Origin: Ichthyophonus hoferi
Taxonomy: Eukaryota > Opisthokonta > Ichthyosporea > Ichthyophonida > Ichthyophonidae
Length of the DNA: 47,759 bases
Direction of reading: 5' to 3'
Assembly (NCBI GenBank): GCA_002751075.1
Contig: NAOQ01000091.1
Span: forward strand, 54,425 to 102,183
Shown here: one piece after another, positions 27,286-39,446 of the stretch
Numbering within the stretch: position 1 is the stretch's first letter
How the letters are laid out: each line of letters begins with the position of its first letter
Program-made: the position numbers and the translations under genes
The notes under the pieces: model-generated
Seen by the model: the letters and a program-made list of their open reading frames with translations, nothing else
What the model was told of the DNA's origin: nothing
The model's database searches: none

Positions 27286-30200
27286 TTAGTTTGAGCAAAG
27301 CGATTCAATTAGTTCCTGTAGTGGTGCAAACTCTTTCTTGTCAATCAAGCCAAACTCCTGCGATATATGAATAGGTGGTTAGAATGTGGATAATACACCT
27401 TTTACGTATCTAATGAATTGCTGATAACATAGATATCATATAGGGGATAGAGTAAGAATTGATGAAGGGCATTGAGGGGTAGATATAGGTGCGGAGATAG
27501 CGGGGACATAAAAACAAATACAGGGAAAACATGAAAGAAAGAGTGAGAGAGAGACAATGACGAGGAGGAGGATGATTGGGGAAAGGGGTGGCGTTGTATA
27601 AGTGATTGGTAATGGAGATGAGCCAATGAGAACCCTGAAAGAGAAGGCTGAAAACCAAGGAGAGATTACATAGAGTAGTGAATGAGTACATATATCATTT
27701 ATGATAACTTAAAACATGCCTGCCTGAATAAATAAATATGCTTCTATTTAAAAATATTGATATGTAGTTGCGTTTTTAAAAAATTCTAAGAATAATGTGA
27801 AGGATGAAAAAAAGAACGAAAAGTGAAAGCAAAAACATTCAACGTAGAAATAAAATAGTAGATAGGAAGCACACATAACATACCTGAACAAAGAAGATAA
27901 AATGCTTGAAAGATGTATTTAAATGAGCCTCCTCGCCCAATGTAACAATTTTGTTAAAATGGCTGTGATAGATGTGGGCATACACCCTGAACAGTCGTTT
28001 GAGAATGTTCTTGGCCACACCGAGAAATTGCTTGGGAAAAGGTACACCTGGGGGAAGAGAAACAGAGAATGATTTGAGTCGCATGTCTTTTTTTACGTTT
28101 CTTTATTAACATAGTATGACCTAATAATATGGAATTAATACAATATTAAAAATAAATAATAAATAATAAATAAATAATATATATGCCTCTAAGAGATGTT
28201 GGCCTCCAAATGTTTAAGCATAAAGTAATAAATATATGTGTATATGTATATTATGCATTACATTATCCACAAGCCTGGCATAATATTGGGTCTCGCTATG
28301 ATCCAATAATACGCAATAATTAATGACTATCATATCAAAAAGAATTGATACGTATACTGTCTAAAACACCTCTCAGAGACGATAGCGTTATATTCTTAAT
28401 AAGAGTGTATAACAATATATAATATTATATGTATGTATATTATATATTATAATGTCTTTGCCTCTAGTACAATACAATATAGCTGCTCAAAAAATGGTAC
28501 TTTACTTTAGTATTGGTCTATAAATATGGTGTTATCATTCGCAGAATGTTGTCAATTTGTGTAGATATTAACTCATACGACACCTATGTTTCTTCAATTT
28601 TACTTTATACGCTGTTCTGCTATCACCATCATCCACCCAGGCATGAATCCAAAGAAGGTGTATATATATAATGGTATGATACTCTAGGAAAGTAAGATAC
28701 AATGTATGTATAATAGCATAATAACATGATCTTATGTATGATGGTGCGATAGCATATGTAATAGTATGCTCATGTAAAAAATAACGATCTTGCCTAAGTG
28801 AGCTATATATTTATTTAACCAAACTTAATCCAGACCACATACCGATCTTAGATGGGAAGATATTTTCATCATCCAATTGAAGTTGCACCCACTCCATCAA
28901 GTAATTAATGTACACGGGTGCACTGCATTTGATCGGCTTCTTAACTTGAACTCCATCAGCCCATTGGTACTCATACCTGTAATATAATTAAGAAAAAGAA
29001 ACCCATGACTGGTCAGAACGATTGTATTGCATGGGATTAAGTAGAGCAAAAGAATGGAGTATATAAGTGTATACTAATTAAATCATAGTCAGTCAGGTAT
29101 ACTTAGCAGGTATAGATGAAGCTTACCTCTCACTGCACTATGTCCTTTTATAGTAGAAATATGCATGCATATATAGATACATATATACTCTACAAAATAT
29201 GAAGTTGCAATTGTAATAGCACTAAACACCAATATAGACCGAAAAAAATATACGCATAAACACAAAGAGATACGAATAAATAACAAACAGTGGGTAAGTA
29301 CGTGAAGATGAATAGTATATATATAGTACATACACAAATAAGAGAAGGTAATACACAGAGAAATATCAGGAGATGGGAAACGATAAAGAAAAAAGAAGGC
29401 AAATAAAGCCAAGTGGAATATGAAATGAACCTCCATGCATGTAAGTTGTGTCCTATTATAAAAAGGCAAGGAATAAAAGATGTTCAAATAATATCTATTA
29501 TTTTAGAGAAAAGGTATGTCGATTAAGTGAAAGCATATAACCAGACAGGGGGAAATGGGTAAAGTTAAAATAATGAAGGGAGGCATGAGAGACTGTCTCT
29601 GAAGACTGTATAGTTGCTATCCTTTTGCGTATTCTTTATAGAATAAAGTTCAGATATATTGCTTAATGAGAAAAGTAGTGACAATTAATAGAAAAAGAAT
29701 ATGGGGTAGATTCAAAAAGAAAAAAAAGAAGAAAAAAACAAAACAAAGAAACATGTTACCTTGGACCGGCAGACATTATTGGGCACTCATCATTTGTACA
29801 GTACTCCGTGATAGTACCGTATAACATGTTGAGTTGGTTATAAAAATCCACAGCTAAAGCAAGGTGGGTAGGAAGGAGACAAGAAGTTAGTGAAGGGGGT
29901 TTGAGATACATAAACTGTATATATAGATTGTGGAAGGACAAAAATTATTCACAAGAATGACTATAGTAGCCATGTTATTGGTAGCCACTATATAGATAGA
30001 CAAGAGCAGGAAGTGGAATATATATGGGCAAGCACGGTGTAAGGATATACGTAAGAGAGAGTTGATAAATCCTTTTCCCAGAATAAGATACCATGTGGTG
30101 TGATAGCTAAGACATATCTCTCTTAGAGAAAAACAATACAAAGAAACACAAAGAGACATTAGTAGAGATACAGTAAGGTAAATAAAACAGAAAGTAAGAA

Positions 30201-30434
30201 AATATGCAAGTTGAAAAAATGAAAGAATGACTAAGAAAGAGAAAGTGTATGTAGGGTAGGTTACCATTAACTGCAATCCATTCATTCACATCCTCTCCTT
30301 CGGGCAGAGACACGGCCAGACGAAGATTACCTGAACCTAAAGTTGCTTCAGCATACTTCTTAAGCTGATATTGCTTGGATCCTCCTTCAGGAGCTTCTTT
30401 ACTAGCTTTGAAAGTTTTTCCATTCCTTTGGTTG
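27286..30434 (-). CDS. MOB1: MOB kinase activator 1 (first exon not found)
   Basis: Co-activator of NDR/LATS kinases in Hippo signalling and the mitotic exit network. Exons in reading order: 30265-30434, 29760-29853, 28843-28976, 27884-28047, 27286-27357, with phases agreeing, ending in TAA. Residues match MOB1 almost throughout: [83 protein letters not shown] APLQELIES. The zinc site is complete: two Cys in CTNDEC and two His in HIYHSH. About 211 residues are seen of about 215. Only the short first exon (Met and about 5 residues, usually M.FLFG) is missing; it must end two bases into a codon, upstream of 30434. Introns are pyrimidine-rich on the sense strand. The identification is secure. 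Confidence 0.95.
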
Positions 30435-31191
30435 CTGTAACGCCAGGAAAAAGTTCAAGAGGGTATGAGGTGCATGTACATATGGGTGTTAATGTGCAGA
30501 ATAAGGTAGGGGAGGTGGAAGATGTTGCTATGGAAAAATATATACAGGTATTTAATAACTATTCCTTAGCATAAACATAAAACGGTAGTTATCCAACGTT
30601 GCGATTTCAGATAAAAAAGCTTTCATGACATTGGGCTCCACAATGGTTATGCAAATGTTATTACTAGGTATAGCCCAGTATAGAGACTCGACCAATCAGT
30701 CTGCTTAGACATAAAAGTATAAAACCTTGTCATAGAATTAAATACGTAAAACTGAAAAAGAAAAGAAAATTTGTGATGCTAATTATGTATAAAATATTAA
30801 GGCAGATATATTTGTTTACAGAGAACTAGGTGTGTTTACGCGTACACAGGGCATGAACATAAGTTGAAAGGGAATATGGTGGATCATGAATAACACATCT
30901 TACTTAGGTTTAAACTGATGAGAACAAAAGTACAGGTACAAGAAAAACCCAAGTCATATTTTGTGGAAGGAACTAGACAGTTATTAAGTGTGTATTATCT
31001 AAAGTCACTGGGCATAGACACTTGAGTCATAAGTAAATAAGTCTTATGCAAATAAGTCTTACGAATGAAAATTTAAAAGATAATAAAGAGAAGGACAAAA
31101 AAAACAAAAGAAAAGGAGATAACTAAATAGAGATACGTGAAAATGTTTTTTCTTTTTTAAAAAAAGCGCTTACAAAAGGAAAGACATGGTG
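30435..31191. other. MOB1 first intron or 5' region
   Basis: Probably intron upstream of the first MOB1 exon seen. No exon with the expected M-x-FLFG coding was found. No repeats are evident apart from A-rich tracts. Confidence 0.4.
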
Positions 31192-31362
31192 CTAAGTGCG
31201 AAGTGCGAAGTTCAAACTGTATAAGCCAAATACAACACAGCAAACGATCATAATAACTAGGGCTATAGCCAAGGCTATATACAATATTCTAAAAATATCG
31301 AAATGGTATCCGGCGAAGTAGATGACTGATTCAAACAAATAAAAAGCTAGAACCGGCGCCAT
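31192..31362 (-). CDS. candidate 56-aa single-pass membrane microprotein
   Basis: ATG-to-TAG frame of 56 codons. A long hydrophobic core (RILYIALAIALVIMIVCCVV, about residues 25-44) would span a membrane once, after an N-terminal segment MAPVLAFYLFESVIYFAG that is also hydrophobic. No family is recognised. It lies upstream of MOB1 on the same strand. AT-rich DNA often yields such frames by chance, so it is a candidate only; the GC-containing codons at its start (ATG GCG CCG) are mildly in its favour. Confidence 0.25.
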   Translation of the reverse strand: MAPVLAFYLFESVIYFAGYHFDIFRILYIALAIALVIMIVCCVVFGLYSLNFALRT

Positions 31363-32269
31363 ATGATTGAACTGTTATTTTAATCCATTTTTAATCACCA
31401 TAAGAGAGGGCTTTACTTAAACTTTTATTTGCTGAGCACAAATCAAACATGATAAACCGATATAATATAGATCGATACATAAACATGTTTCTTATTCCAA
31501 GTAAACTAAAAACGATGCAAAATTTAGAATAACAGGCTTGGTGCAAGCGTTCAGACTCAGGGACAATAATAATGCATTTTAAGAAGCATCCCCACTTTAG
31601 TTCAAATACATTTTACAAGTTTATATAATTATAATACAATAATAAGAAAAAAACTACGTTTCCACATATATTTTTATAGTGATTGTAAAATAAAACTAAG
31701 GTTCATCGGTTGATCTTCCAATGGATGGAGTCAATTTACCTTTGTAAATTGTTGTAACCGCTGCAGTGGTAATATTGATTGCTGTCAATAGCCTTTCATT
31801 AGGTTTATGCCTAGATGTTAGTTTAAACTCACGAGTATCATCTTCAACTGCATAAATACACTTAGGTTTTGTAAAACTGACCGTTTCTGCATTGCAGAAA
31901 GACTTCTTTAATACTTAGTTTTATTTGCATGATGACACCAATAAGCTAATTAAAAATATTAAACTTTAAGTACCCATGGCACAGTGCCAAGAAAGATAGG
32001 GGTTTTCGATTCAAATTATAGTTTTGATCGGCAGATAATTTATAATTCGGGTCAGGAAAATTATAATATTGATCGCCGGGTCTATCATTTGAATTGAAAA
32101 CCCTTATAATATAAATATCCATATGATTGGTTAGACCAAATTGATCGGCAGAAATAATTTACCGAGTTACGGCCTTACGTTTACCAATGAGTATACATTT
32201 ATAAATAGATAGAATTGAATAAAATACCTTAAGAAATACCATTAAGAAATCCATAAGAAACTTATCAGA
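31363..32269. other. gene-free AT-rich stretch
   Basis: No exon seen. TGATCGG/GATCGCCGG-containing sequence recurs at about 32026, 32069 and 32141, a weak local repeat. Confidence 0.45.
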
Positions 32270-32570
32270 ATCTGTGTCGGTTTTTTTGACTTGTACACAG
32301 CTGTCGGGATCTCCAATTGTATAACTGGTAGTGGTTTGTTTGACCAATGTTAAGTGATAGCTGCTTGATTAGATCTGTCTTTAAGACTCAGTTGTTGTGC
32401 TAGAGGTTCTATTGAAGGCTCATATACAAACTCTCTAGGTAACTGACTGTAGTCATTATATCTATGTTCTAATTTAGAGGGGATAGTTGTTTGATGCGCC
32501 TGGGCGCAAATGTGGAAATCGCACAATGTGATCGATATGTAAATAAACGCTATTATTGCCATCTAGTGTC
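32270..32570 (-). repeat. dispersed repeat family A, copy 2, with open frame
   Basis: On the minus strand this matches 38995-39300 (+) along its length: TTTCCACATTTGC, GACTACAGTCAGTTAC, CCTTCAATAGAACCTCTA, CCGACAGCTGTG.ACAAG. It holds a 70-codon frame (32350-32562) whose first 20 residues look like a signal peptide (AIIAFIYISITL core). Because the sequence is repeated elsewhere in broken form, this is more likely a relic of a mobile element than a host gene. Confidence 0.6.
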
Positions 32571-33699
32571 AGTAAACAATTTTCTGATTCCTGAACGAGA
32601 AAGTGATTTGAACATTGATTATCGTATACGAGAATCAGTGGTAGATTAGACAATACAATAACGATGTGTATATTATATATAGATAATTAAATGCAAAGCA
32701 TTTTTGCATGCGCTTACAAGAACTTCATTTGCCATAGATATAGCGTATGTGAGTGGGGTCCTTTATTATCGAGTTTTGTTTTTCTTTATATTTCGTTTTG
32801 TGGCCAGTGCTAACTTTCCAGTTAGCACCAATGTCCAATATTGCTAATTCAACAACTTAAATGGAGCTAATCCAACTCACGATAGGTCAAAGAGACCCAC
32901 TAGAATTGTCTGATTTTATCACTACTTAAATACTATTATGTCCCTATTTAGATGGCGAATCAAACCATTTCCTCGTTGTGTAATGATTGATGTTCATATA
33001 CTGATACTATGACAAGAATCAGTCTACTTATTTGGGCTTCGATCGAACTGGTTATAATAATCAATCTGCTACTTTTTACTAATAGATATTCTATAGTGCA
33101 TCAAAAAAATTAAACAAATTGACAAATTCAATATCAACGGCTACTGAGAAAGTCATAAAACCTTAGTTTGAGTATTTATCGTTTGGATACTACAAATATC
33201 ATACCATATATATATATATCTAGGCGCAAACGTATAATATAGCTTTAGAGGTTTCAGCATGAATGAATATATATATATGCACCAGAGTAGCAAAACCCGC
33301 CCAACCCTAAACTCCCAATAGACAAATATGAGTCACTTCACTATATTGGAAATTACTTGATAACGGTAAACATATGACCACAACAGTTGGCATTTGAGTT
33401 ATTTATGAGTAAATAAATCTGAAATAACTCGAATTAATTATTTTTGACGAAATTGATATCAATCAACTCAACAATTTATTCTTTTACGTAGGGCATTTGA
33501 ATGTAGTAATGTACAGGCTTTATATGGCGTGTACATTCACACCAGAAATATGATACAGGGTAAACAGTTTCAAAAGTAGTGAGAGTTCTGTTTACACGCA
33601 CATAGGACTAACAATAAGATAGAAACATCACATTGATTGATATTATATAGTCATCATGCCCCTTCAAAAGAGAGGATGAATGCCCGTAAGACGAACAGC
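32571..33699. other. intergenic, AT-rich
   Basis: No exon. AATAAA on the minus strand (33475-33480), about 220 bases after the ferritin stop, is the likely ferritin poly(A) signal. Confidence 0.45.
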
Positions 33700-35340
33700 T
33701 TATTTCAATAGCTCCTTATCGAAAAGATAGAGACCTAAGCCGTCACCATTGGTACGGCGCAGACTAGAGATGAGATCAGCCAGATGCTTCTGGGATTCAA
33801 CCTGTTCAGAGAGAAACTCTCCTTCAATCCAATCACTCATCTGGGCATCATTGTTATCCTGGGTTATCTTGTGCAACTTTAGAAGCATCTCGTTTACGGA
33901 CTGGAGAAGGAGAGGCCAATTAGTATTATAGTCGTCCTATCGTAGTATAGGCATACCTGCCTATGTGGCATATTCAAAAAAAAAAAGGTGTATCTATACA
34001 TCAACAAATCTTCCCTACAAACACAAAATACAATCATCAACAAGCAATAGTGGTATAATATATACATATATATCCATCTTCTTTATCGCTCCCGGTGTTT
34101 ATGAGCGTTTAATTCACAAATTCAAAATACATATGAAAACCTATGGGTAGATTTTTTTTAACAAAAAACTGAACGTTAAAAAAAAGGAGAAAAAGCATTA
34201 GTAGAAGATATACCAATTCCAATTGTAACACTGACTCGAGGGCATTCAGAGCAGACTTCCACTCAGTAGGAGGCTTGCGAATATCCTATATGAACGCAAA
34301 AATAATGTCAATCATTGCCGCTGGTTTAAAACTAAAGAGGTCATTAGAAATAAAAACCTGGAAAAATAATGTACACACATTATACCAACTAAGGTAGTTT
34401 GAGAAGATCAAAAGCAGAGGCGCAATATTTATAAAGCCCCCAACGAAACAAAATACATTATCAGTCATGTCGATCGACTAGAAGTATGTTGATAATAACA
34501 GGAATATATATATATATATTAGGCATTCTAAGAAAAGAAAACGATAATGAAGGCCGTAACACAAAAAGTCATAGCAATGTTACCTAAATAGGTGGTATTG
34601 TGAATATTGTGGGAAGGTTAACAATGAGATGTAGAGCCAAAATGGTGTACAACACATAAGTATTCGACATTGAGGTAATGCTAGTCATAACCAAAAATCC
34701 TCAATTGGTAAAAGAAAGCAGTAAGACAGAAAATACTAAATGAAAAACCCAAGTATAAAAACAAAAAATCGGAACTTTGGACCCGGAAGAGTCAATAGAA
34801 ACGGAAAAGCATGCCAAATAATATTACATAAAACGGCTTTTTAAAATCAAATATGACGTACATACCTCAAAGACAACGCGACCACCACGCTTGTTCTGGT
34901 AATCAATCATCTTCTGGGCATGTTCAACCTCCTCGTGGTAAGAGTCGGTGAATAACTTGGAAAAACCAAAGAGAGCAATATCGTCACGGGAAAAGTAGGT
35001 TGCAAGACTCAAATACTGTTGGATATTGACAATTAAGAAAATGAAAATTGGCAAACAAAAGAAACCAAGCTAGAGATAGAGCACTGTGTATACGGTTGAG
35101 ATTTTCTTTCAGTTCACCTGCCAATACAAAAAAATAACACCCGAAGCACTGAAATTTCATATGATGGAACCTCGGATACACAAAAAAAAATGTATAAGCA
35201 CCAGTTCTATCATAGTAGACACTCATTCCCTCTCATAAATCCAAACTTTTTACCGTGTAGCTAGCTGAAAGCTCGGCATTGATCTGCTCATTCAGAGCAG
35301 ACTCAACTGCGTTGGAATAGTTGTGGCGACAGAGAGACAT
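33700..35340 (-). CDS. FTH1: ferritin, H-type (cytosolic)
   Basis: Subunit of the 24-mer iron store; oxidises Fe(II) and deposits ferric mineral. Exons 35254-35340, 34866-35015, 34214-34285, 33700-33900, all junctions in phase 0, giving 169 residues, the family size. All ferroxidase-centre residues are present: E23, Y30, E58, H61, E102, Q136 (human H-chain E27, Y34, E62, H65, E107, Q141). Diagnostic stretches: [76 protein letters not shown]. There is no signal peptide, so it is cytosolic, unlike secreted insect or some invertebrate ferritins. The start ATG follows a short 5' UTR that contains an IRE-like hairpin and a TATA box at suitable distances. Confidence 0.97.
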
Positions 35341-35442
35341 GATTGCAGTTTTATTCGCGTTAATTTGATATTTAATCAAAAAGTGTCAAAAAATTTTTTT
35401 TCACTACTAAAAGCAGGTAGAATTTTTAGAAGAAATAAAGCA

Positions 35443-35480
35443 GTATCAAACGCAAGCACACTGGCATGGCTATTTGACAC
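35443..35480 (-). promoter_or_regulatory. iron-responsive element-like hairpin
   Basis: On the minus strand GTGTCAAAT pairs with GTTTGATAC (9 bp, with G-U wobbles), then an AGC / C internal loop, then CATGC pairing with GCTTG (one U-U mismatch in the middle), capped by the loop CAGTGT at 35458-35463. Canonical ferritin IREs have a UGC / C internal loop, a five-base-pair upper stem and a CAGUGN loop, so the architecture matches. It lies about 100 bases before the ferritin ATG and a few bases after the start predicted from the TATA box. This is the cap-proximal position in which IRP binding blocks translation. The U-U mismatch is the one weak point. Confidence 0.75.
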
Positions 35481-35514
35481 TTCAACAATAGTACGTTTTT
35501 AAGGTATTTAGTGA

Positions 35515-35524
35515 TTTATATATA
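35515..35524 (-). promoter_or_regulatory. ferritin TATA box
   Basis: TATATATAAA on the minus strand, about 175 bases before the ferritin ATG. Transcription would start about 30 bases downstream, near 35494, just ahead of the IRE-like hairpin. The neat spacing supports both calls. Confidence 0.55.
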
Positions 35525-36769
35525 CTGCGATAACGTGATAAACAAAATTATCCGGCGACGGCCCCCGAGACAAGAGCGATCTGAATGGCTCTATAAATGT
35601 TTATGTTTAAAACTTTTAAAGTCAACTTAACAATAAATTTTCAATTCTTTTCCATTAATTACAAAAAATAACATACAAGTAGCTTATTTTTTTTTCCCAA
35701 TGAAAAACCTTTTTCTATGTATATAATTATCATACAAAGCATAAAAAGAAAATAAGTAGTTTTGTTATTTTTACTTGTTACCAGGGAGAACAAACTCTTA
35801 GATAAGCAAAATTTGATAGGCAGGTATTCATAGGGATTAATTGCCGATTGCGCATTTTTCCTCTAACGACTGGTTGCGGCTTACTTCAAAGTAAGAATTG
35901 TCATTTATACAAATATTACCGTGAATAGAATTTTAATCGGGTAACTAAATCTATTTTCATGTATGTTTCGCTTTCCATATTTAATTAAACATTATCTGTT
36001 GTATTTATCATATGCTAAATTCCCTTATTTATTTAATATTTCTTGGGATTTGAATTTAGTGATTGAGTTGGGCTATTTAAATAATTGGCTTTCTTTTATG
36101 TGTCTTAACAAAGACGTCATATGAAAATATATCTATTTGCTTTTTCACACGAATTTGTCGGATTTTCTGAATCTAAGTCTATAGTATTTAATACATAATA
36201 CTAATCAAGAAATATTTTTTCCAATACATATGAGCATAATAGTAATAGGGGTATTCTTTATATTAATTTATATATATATATATATATATAAATGATACTC
36301 ATGTACTGGCTATCTGTCATATTTCAAAACTACTTGGGGGAGTTTGTGAGCCTAATAAAAAGAAATTCTATCCAAGATGAGCCTTTCAACCTGATTACTG
36401 TTTTTTCATTGATTGTTGATGCGGTGTTGTTTTTATATATATATGATAGCATGATATATCTCCACTAAGATTTTATTGGGTATTTTGAGGAAAGGAGTTC
36501 TTTATGAGAAATTAGACTAATTATAGTGTATATTTTTAACGTTGGAATAGATAAAATTGAATCTTCCTATTATGTTTTATGAATACCTGACACGTTTAAT
36601 TGAGATAACCATTACTTTTGTACTATTGAAATCATCAACTATTTTTTCACAGATAGCTCCATTGCCTGATACATAAAAGCACCGGTAAAGAAGTTTAAAC
36701 ATGGCTTTTCCTTGTCAGAAAAGTCAGCCACTATTAATTCTTTTTTTTCTTTTTTTGAAGATTCGTTCA
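35525..36769. other. intergenic, AT-rich
   Basis: No exon seen. Contains a (TA)n run at 36266-36291. Confidence 0.5.
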
Positions 36770-38140
36770 ATAATCATGCTTTATTTATAAACCAGTGTAT
36801 TTATTTTGTTACATATTTACTGATAATTTCAAAATGAAAAATATTATAGTTAGTGCAATCTATTGGTGCTAGTTATATGACAATCCAAATAATTGATCAA
36901 AAACAAATCAGCCAATGGCAGAGGCCGCGGCTATAATAAGCCATTACAGATCATGTTTTGGATTTCAGATAACAAATTATTTGCGCGTCCTGGCTAAGAC
37001 AAGTCCTGATAACTTCATTATGATGAAAAATCGGTCTTAGCATATCTGTACTACATGCATGCAACTCCATCCATGCAAAGGGACACGTTTAAACTCCTTA
37101 TAATTCAGTTTTCTCTTTCCTAAGCGAATATAAGTCACAGGAAAACTTCCGTCTCTACTTATTATTTTCAACATAGTAACAGAGAAAGCTTAAATAGTTT
37201 GTTATGGTCACAAAGCCTGGTAATTGTATTAAGTCATCGATTCACAAGTGCCAAAAGCACTTCATCCTAACCTTACATCAATCTACTGATTTCCACGTGT
37301 GGAAAATTAATTTTATTGCATTTATACACTATTCAACTCTGCATTTGAACTTTCAACATTTCCAGTTTCAAAGTGACACCAAAGTAATTTACTAAACAAC
37401 TGGGAAACACCCACATATCATCTCGGCCGCCAGATGCCAGACTCTGGATACCAGAACCTGTAAGAGAGCCAGAGCCAGAGCCTACATGAGAGCCAGAGCC
37501 AGAGCCAGAGCCAGAGCAAGCTAGAACATTTAACATAGTGTTTAATCAACTGCCCACGGTTTTTTGAACTTTGGGTGCCATATCACAGTCACCTCTGAAT
37601 GTCATCAGAATTGTCTAGTTCATTTAGTGAGCCACGAGCCTACAGCTAAAAGTTATCATGTTAAGGCTCTTTTTATATTCCTTTTTCATAATTTTTATGC
37701 CCTGGGTGAAGTAATCCGCCTAGGCCAAGGGGGAGTGTTAAAACAGATATATTTAATTAATTAGAGTATTTTTTCAGATTTTAAAATTATTAGCAATTAT
37801 TATTACAGATGCAGCCTGTGAAAATGGTTAGTGCAATTTCTTGGTGTTAAACGACAATTCAAGATGATCTATCAAAATTGAACCAGCTAATGGTAGAGAT
37901 TCTGCAACTAAATAATAAGCCATTTCAGATTTTATATTTTAGGGTCCAGATAGCACATTGCTTAGGCATCCCGCCTAAGGTAAGTGCTGACTTTTTAATA
38001 ATACACATTGTGTTTTAGCATATCTGTATTCCGTGTATACAAAGGAACACGTTTAAACCCCCTTTAATTTGGTATTATCTCTTCTTTCAAGTGAATGTGG
38101 GTCACAGGAGCGCTCCTGTCTCTACTTATTATTCCCAACA
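36770..38140 (+). mobile_element. short Ty1/copia-like LTR element, non-autonomous fossil
   Basis: Two direct LTRs of roughly 400 bases: about 36770-37173 and 37735-38140. They share TTAGCATATCTGTA, GGACACGTTTAAAC, GTCACAGGA and CTACTTATTATT..CAACA, both ending in CA. After the 5' LTR, TAGTAACAGAG is close to the copia primer-binding consensus TGGTATCAGAG (initiator Met tRNA). Before the 3' LTR is a polypurine tract, AAGGGGGAG, followed by TGTTA. The internal part is only about 560 bases with no pol domain, so it is a deleted or TRIM-like element. LTR divergence is substantial, so it is old. Confidence 0.75.
37464..37517. repeat. (AGAGCC)n hexamer repeat
   Basis: Two runs of AGAGCC (three and five units) separated by TACATG. 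On the minus strand it reads Gly-Ser dipeptides and on the plus strand Glu-Pro. It lies in the internal part of the short copia-like element. Confidence 0.9.
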
Positions 38141-38645
38141 CTATATTCACTAACACTACTGAACCTTTTACACATTTTATGGAAGCGTCAATTTATTATT
38201 AATACCACCTGTTTAGTATATTGATACTAGCAATAATAATGAATTTTGTTAATCTAACCCCTATGGAAAGATGAGAATGAAGTCGTCAGCTAAATGCTGA
38301 TGTACCAGAAACATTCCGTTTTATTCATAATATAAAACAAATAAGCCTATAAAAATATGGTTACTAACTTTTCAAGATAGTAAAAAGGAAGTTGAAGAAT
38401 TGAGCATAATTTTTCTCATAGAAGAACTCATTAGGATAAAGTCAGGTTAGAAAACAAAACAAAAAAAAACAAAGTTAAAACACGAGCATGTACTTATCCA
38501 CACAATATACCAACACAAACCCAACTTAAAACTAGGTTTTCCACTTGTCATAAACAAGATCGATGTTGCACTATGTTGTTATAATATCCTTATATTCCTA
38601 TTTTGATTGAAATACAATGACACACATATATATATATAATTTGTC

Positions 38646-39310
38646 AAAGGATCGTTAACTCCAAATAAACGCGTAGTTATAATTGATTTGTCAGTAGACA
38701 GTATTGCATGTTGTGAATTAGTTAATACGCCATATAAGGAAACGATAATATAATCTTATCGAGATAGAATTAGACATCCCTGGTGAGGTCTGTGTAATTT
38801 TTTATGAGTTGTATTAGCTAATACGGATCTTTATTTACGTATATAATAACCACATTATTATTATAATGCCTAGTCAACTACTAGCACTCACATGATAATG
38901 TGTTCAGTTCTTTCGCTCATTCAGAACTCAGAACTATTTACTAATATTAAATAGTTACAGTAGTCATTATTTACATTGTAATATATTATCCTTTACTGAT
39001 TGATCCCATTGTGCATTTTCCACATTTGCATCCAAGTGAATCAAAGCATTGATTCTTTCTGAATTAGAACAGAGGTATAATTACTACAGTCAGTTACATA
39101 TATAGTTGGTATATGGGCCTTCTATAGAACCTCTACCATAGCAGCTGTGTCTTGGAAGACAGATCCGATCAAGTGACTATTACTATCGCTGGTCTAGCAA
39201 AATTAACTACTGTCAAATATACAACATGAGATTCCGACAGCTGTGGACAAGTAGATAGAACTGACACAGATTATAATAGAATTTTGTTTTAACCCCAGTG
39301 CAAATACAAT
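38646..39310 (+). repeat. repeat family B copy 2 then family A copy 3
   Basis: 38646-38825 matches 4556-4735 (family B) and 38995-39300 matches 32270-32570 (-) and part of 4090-4400 (family A). Here B precedes A; at 4.1-4.7 kb A precedes B. The likely reading is terminal repeat and internal sequence of one old mobile element. Broken; type unassigned. Confidence 0.55.
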
Positions 39311-39446
39311 TTATTACCTTTTTAACCAGTAATATTAGAATTACATTATGACGAAGGGAAATTAATTTTTCAATACTTTATAATGATTATCACTTATTAA
39401 AGTGACTTATCCAATATTACTATAGTTAAAAATCTCCAACACTGGT

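Noticed and set aside
29089-29487. minus-strand hydrophobic frame of 132 codons in a MOB1 intron
   Set aside because: Same skew effect; flanked by MOB1 exons with matching phases.
29887-30285. minus-strand frame of 132 codons
   Set aside because: Read-through of intron from a MOB1 exon in another frame; no family match.
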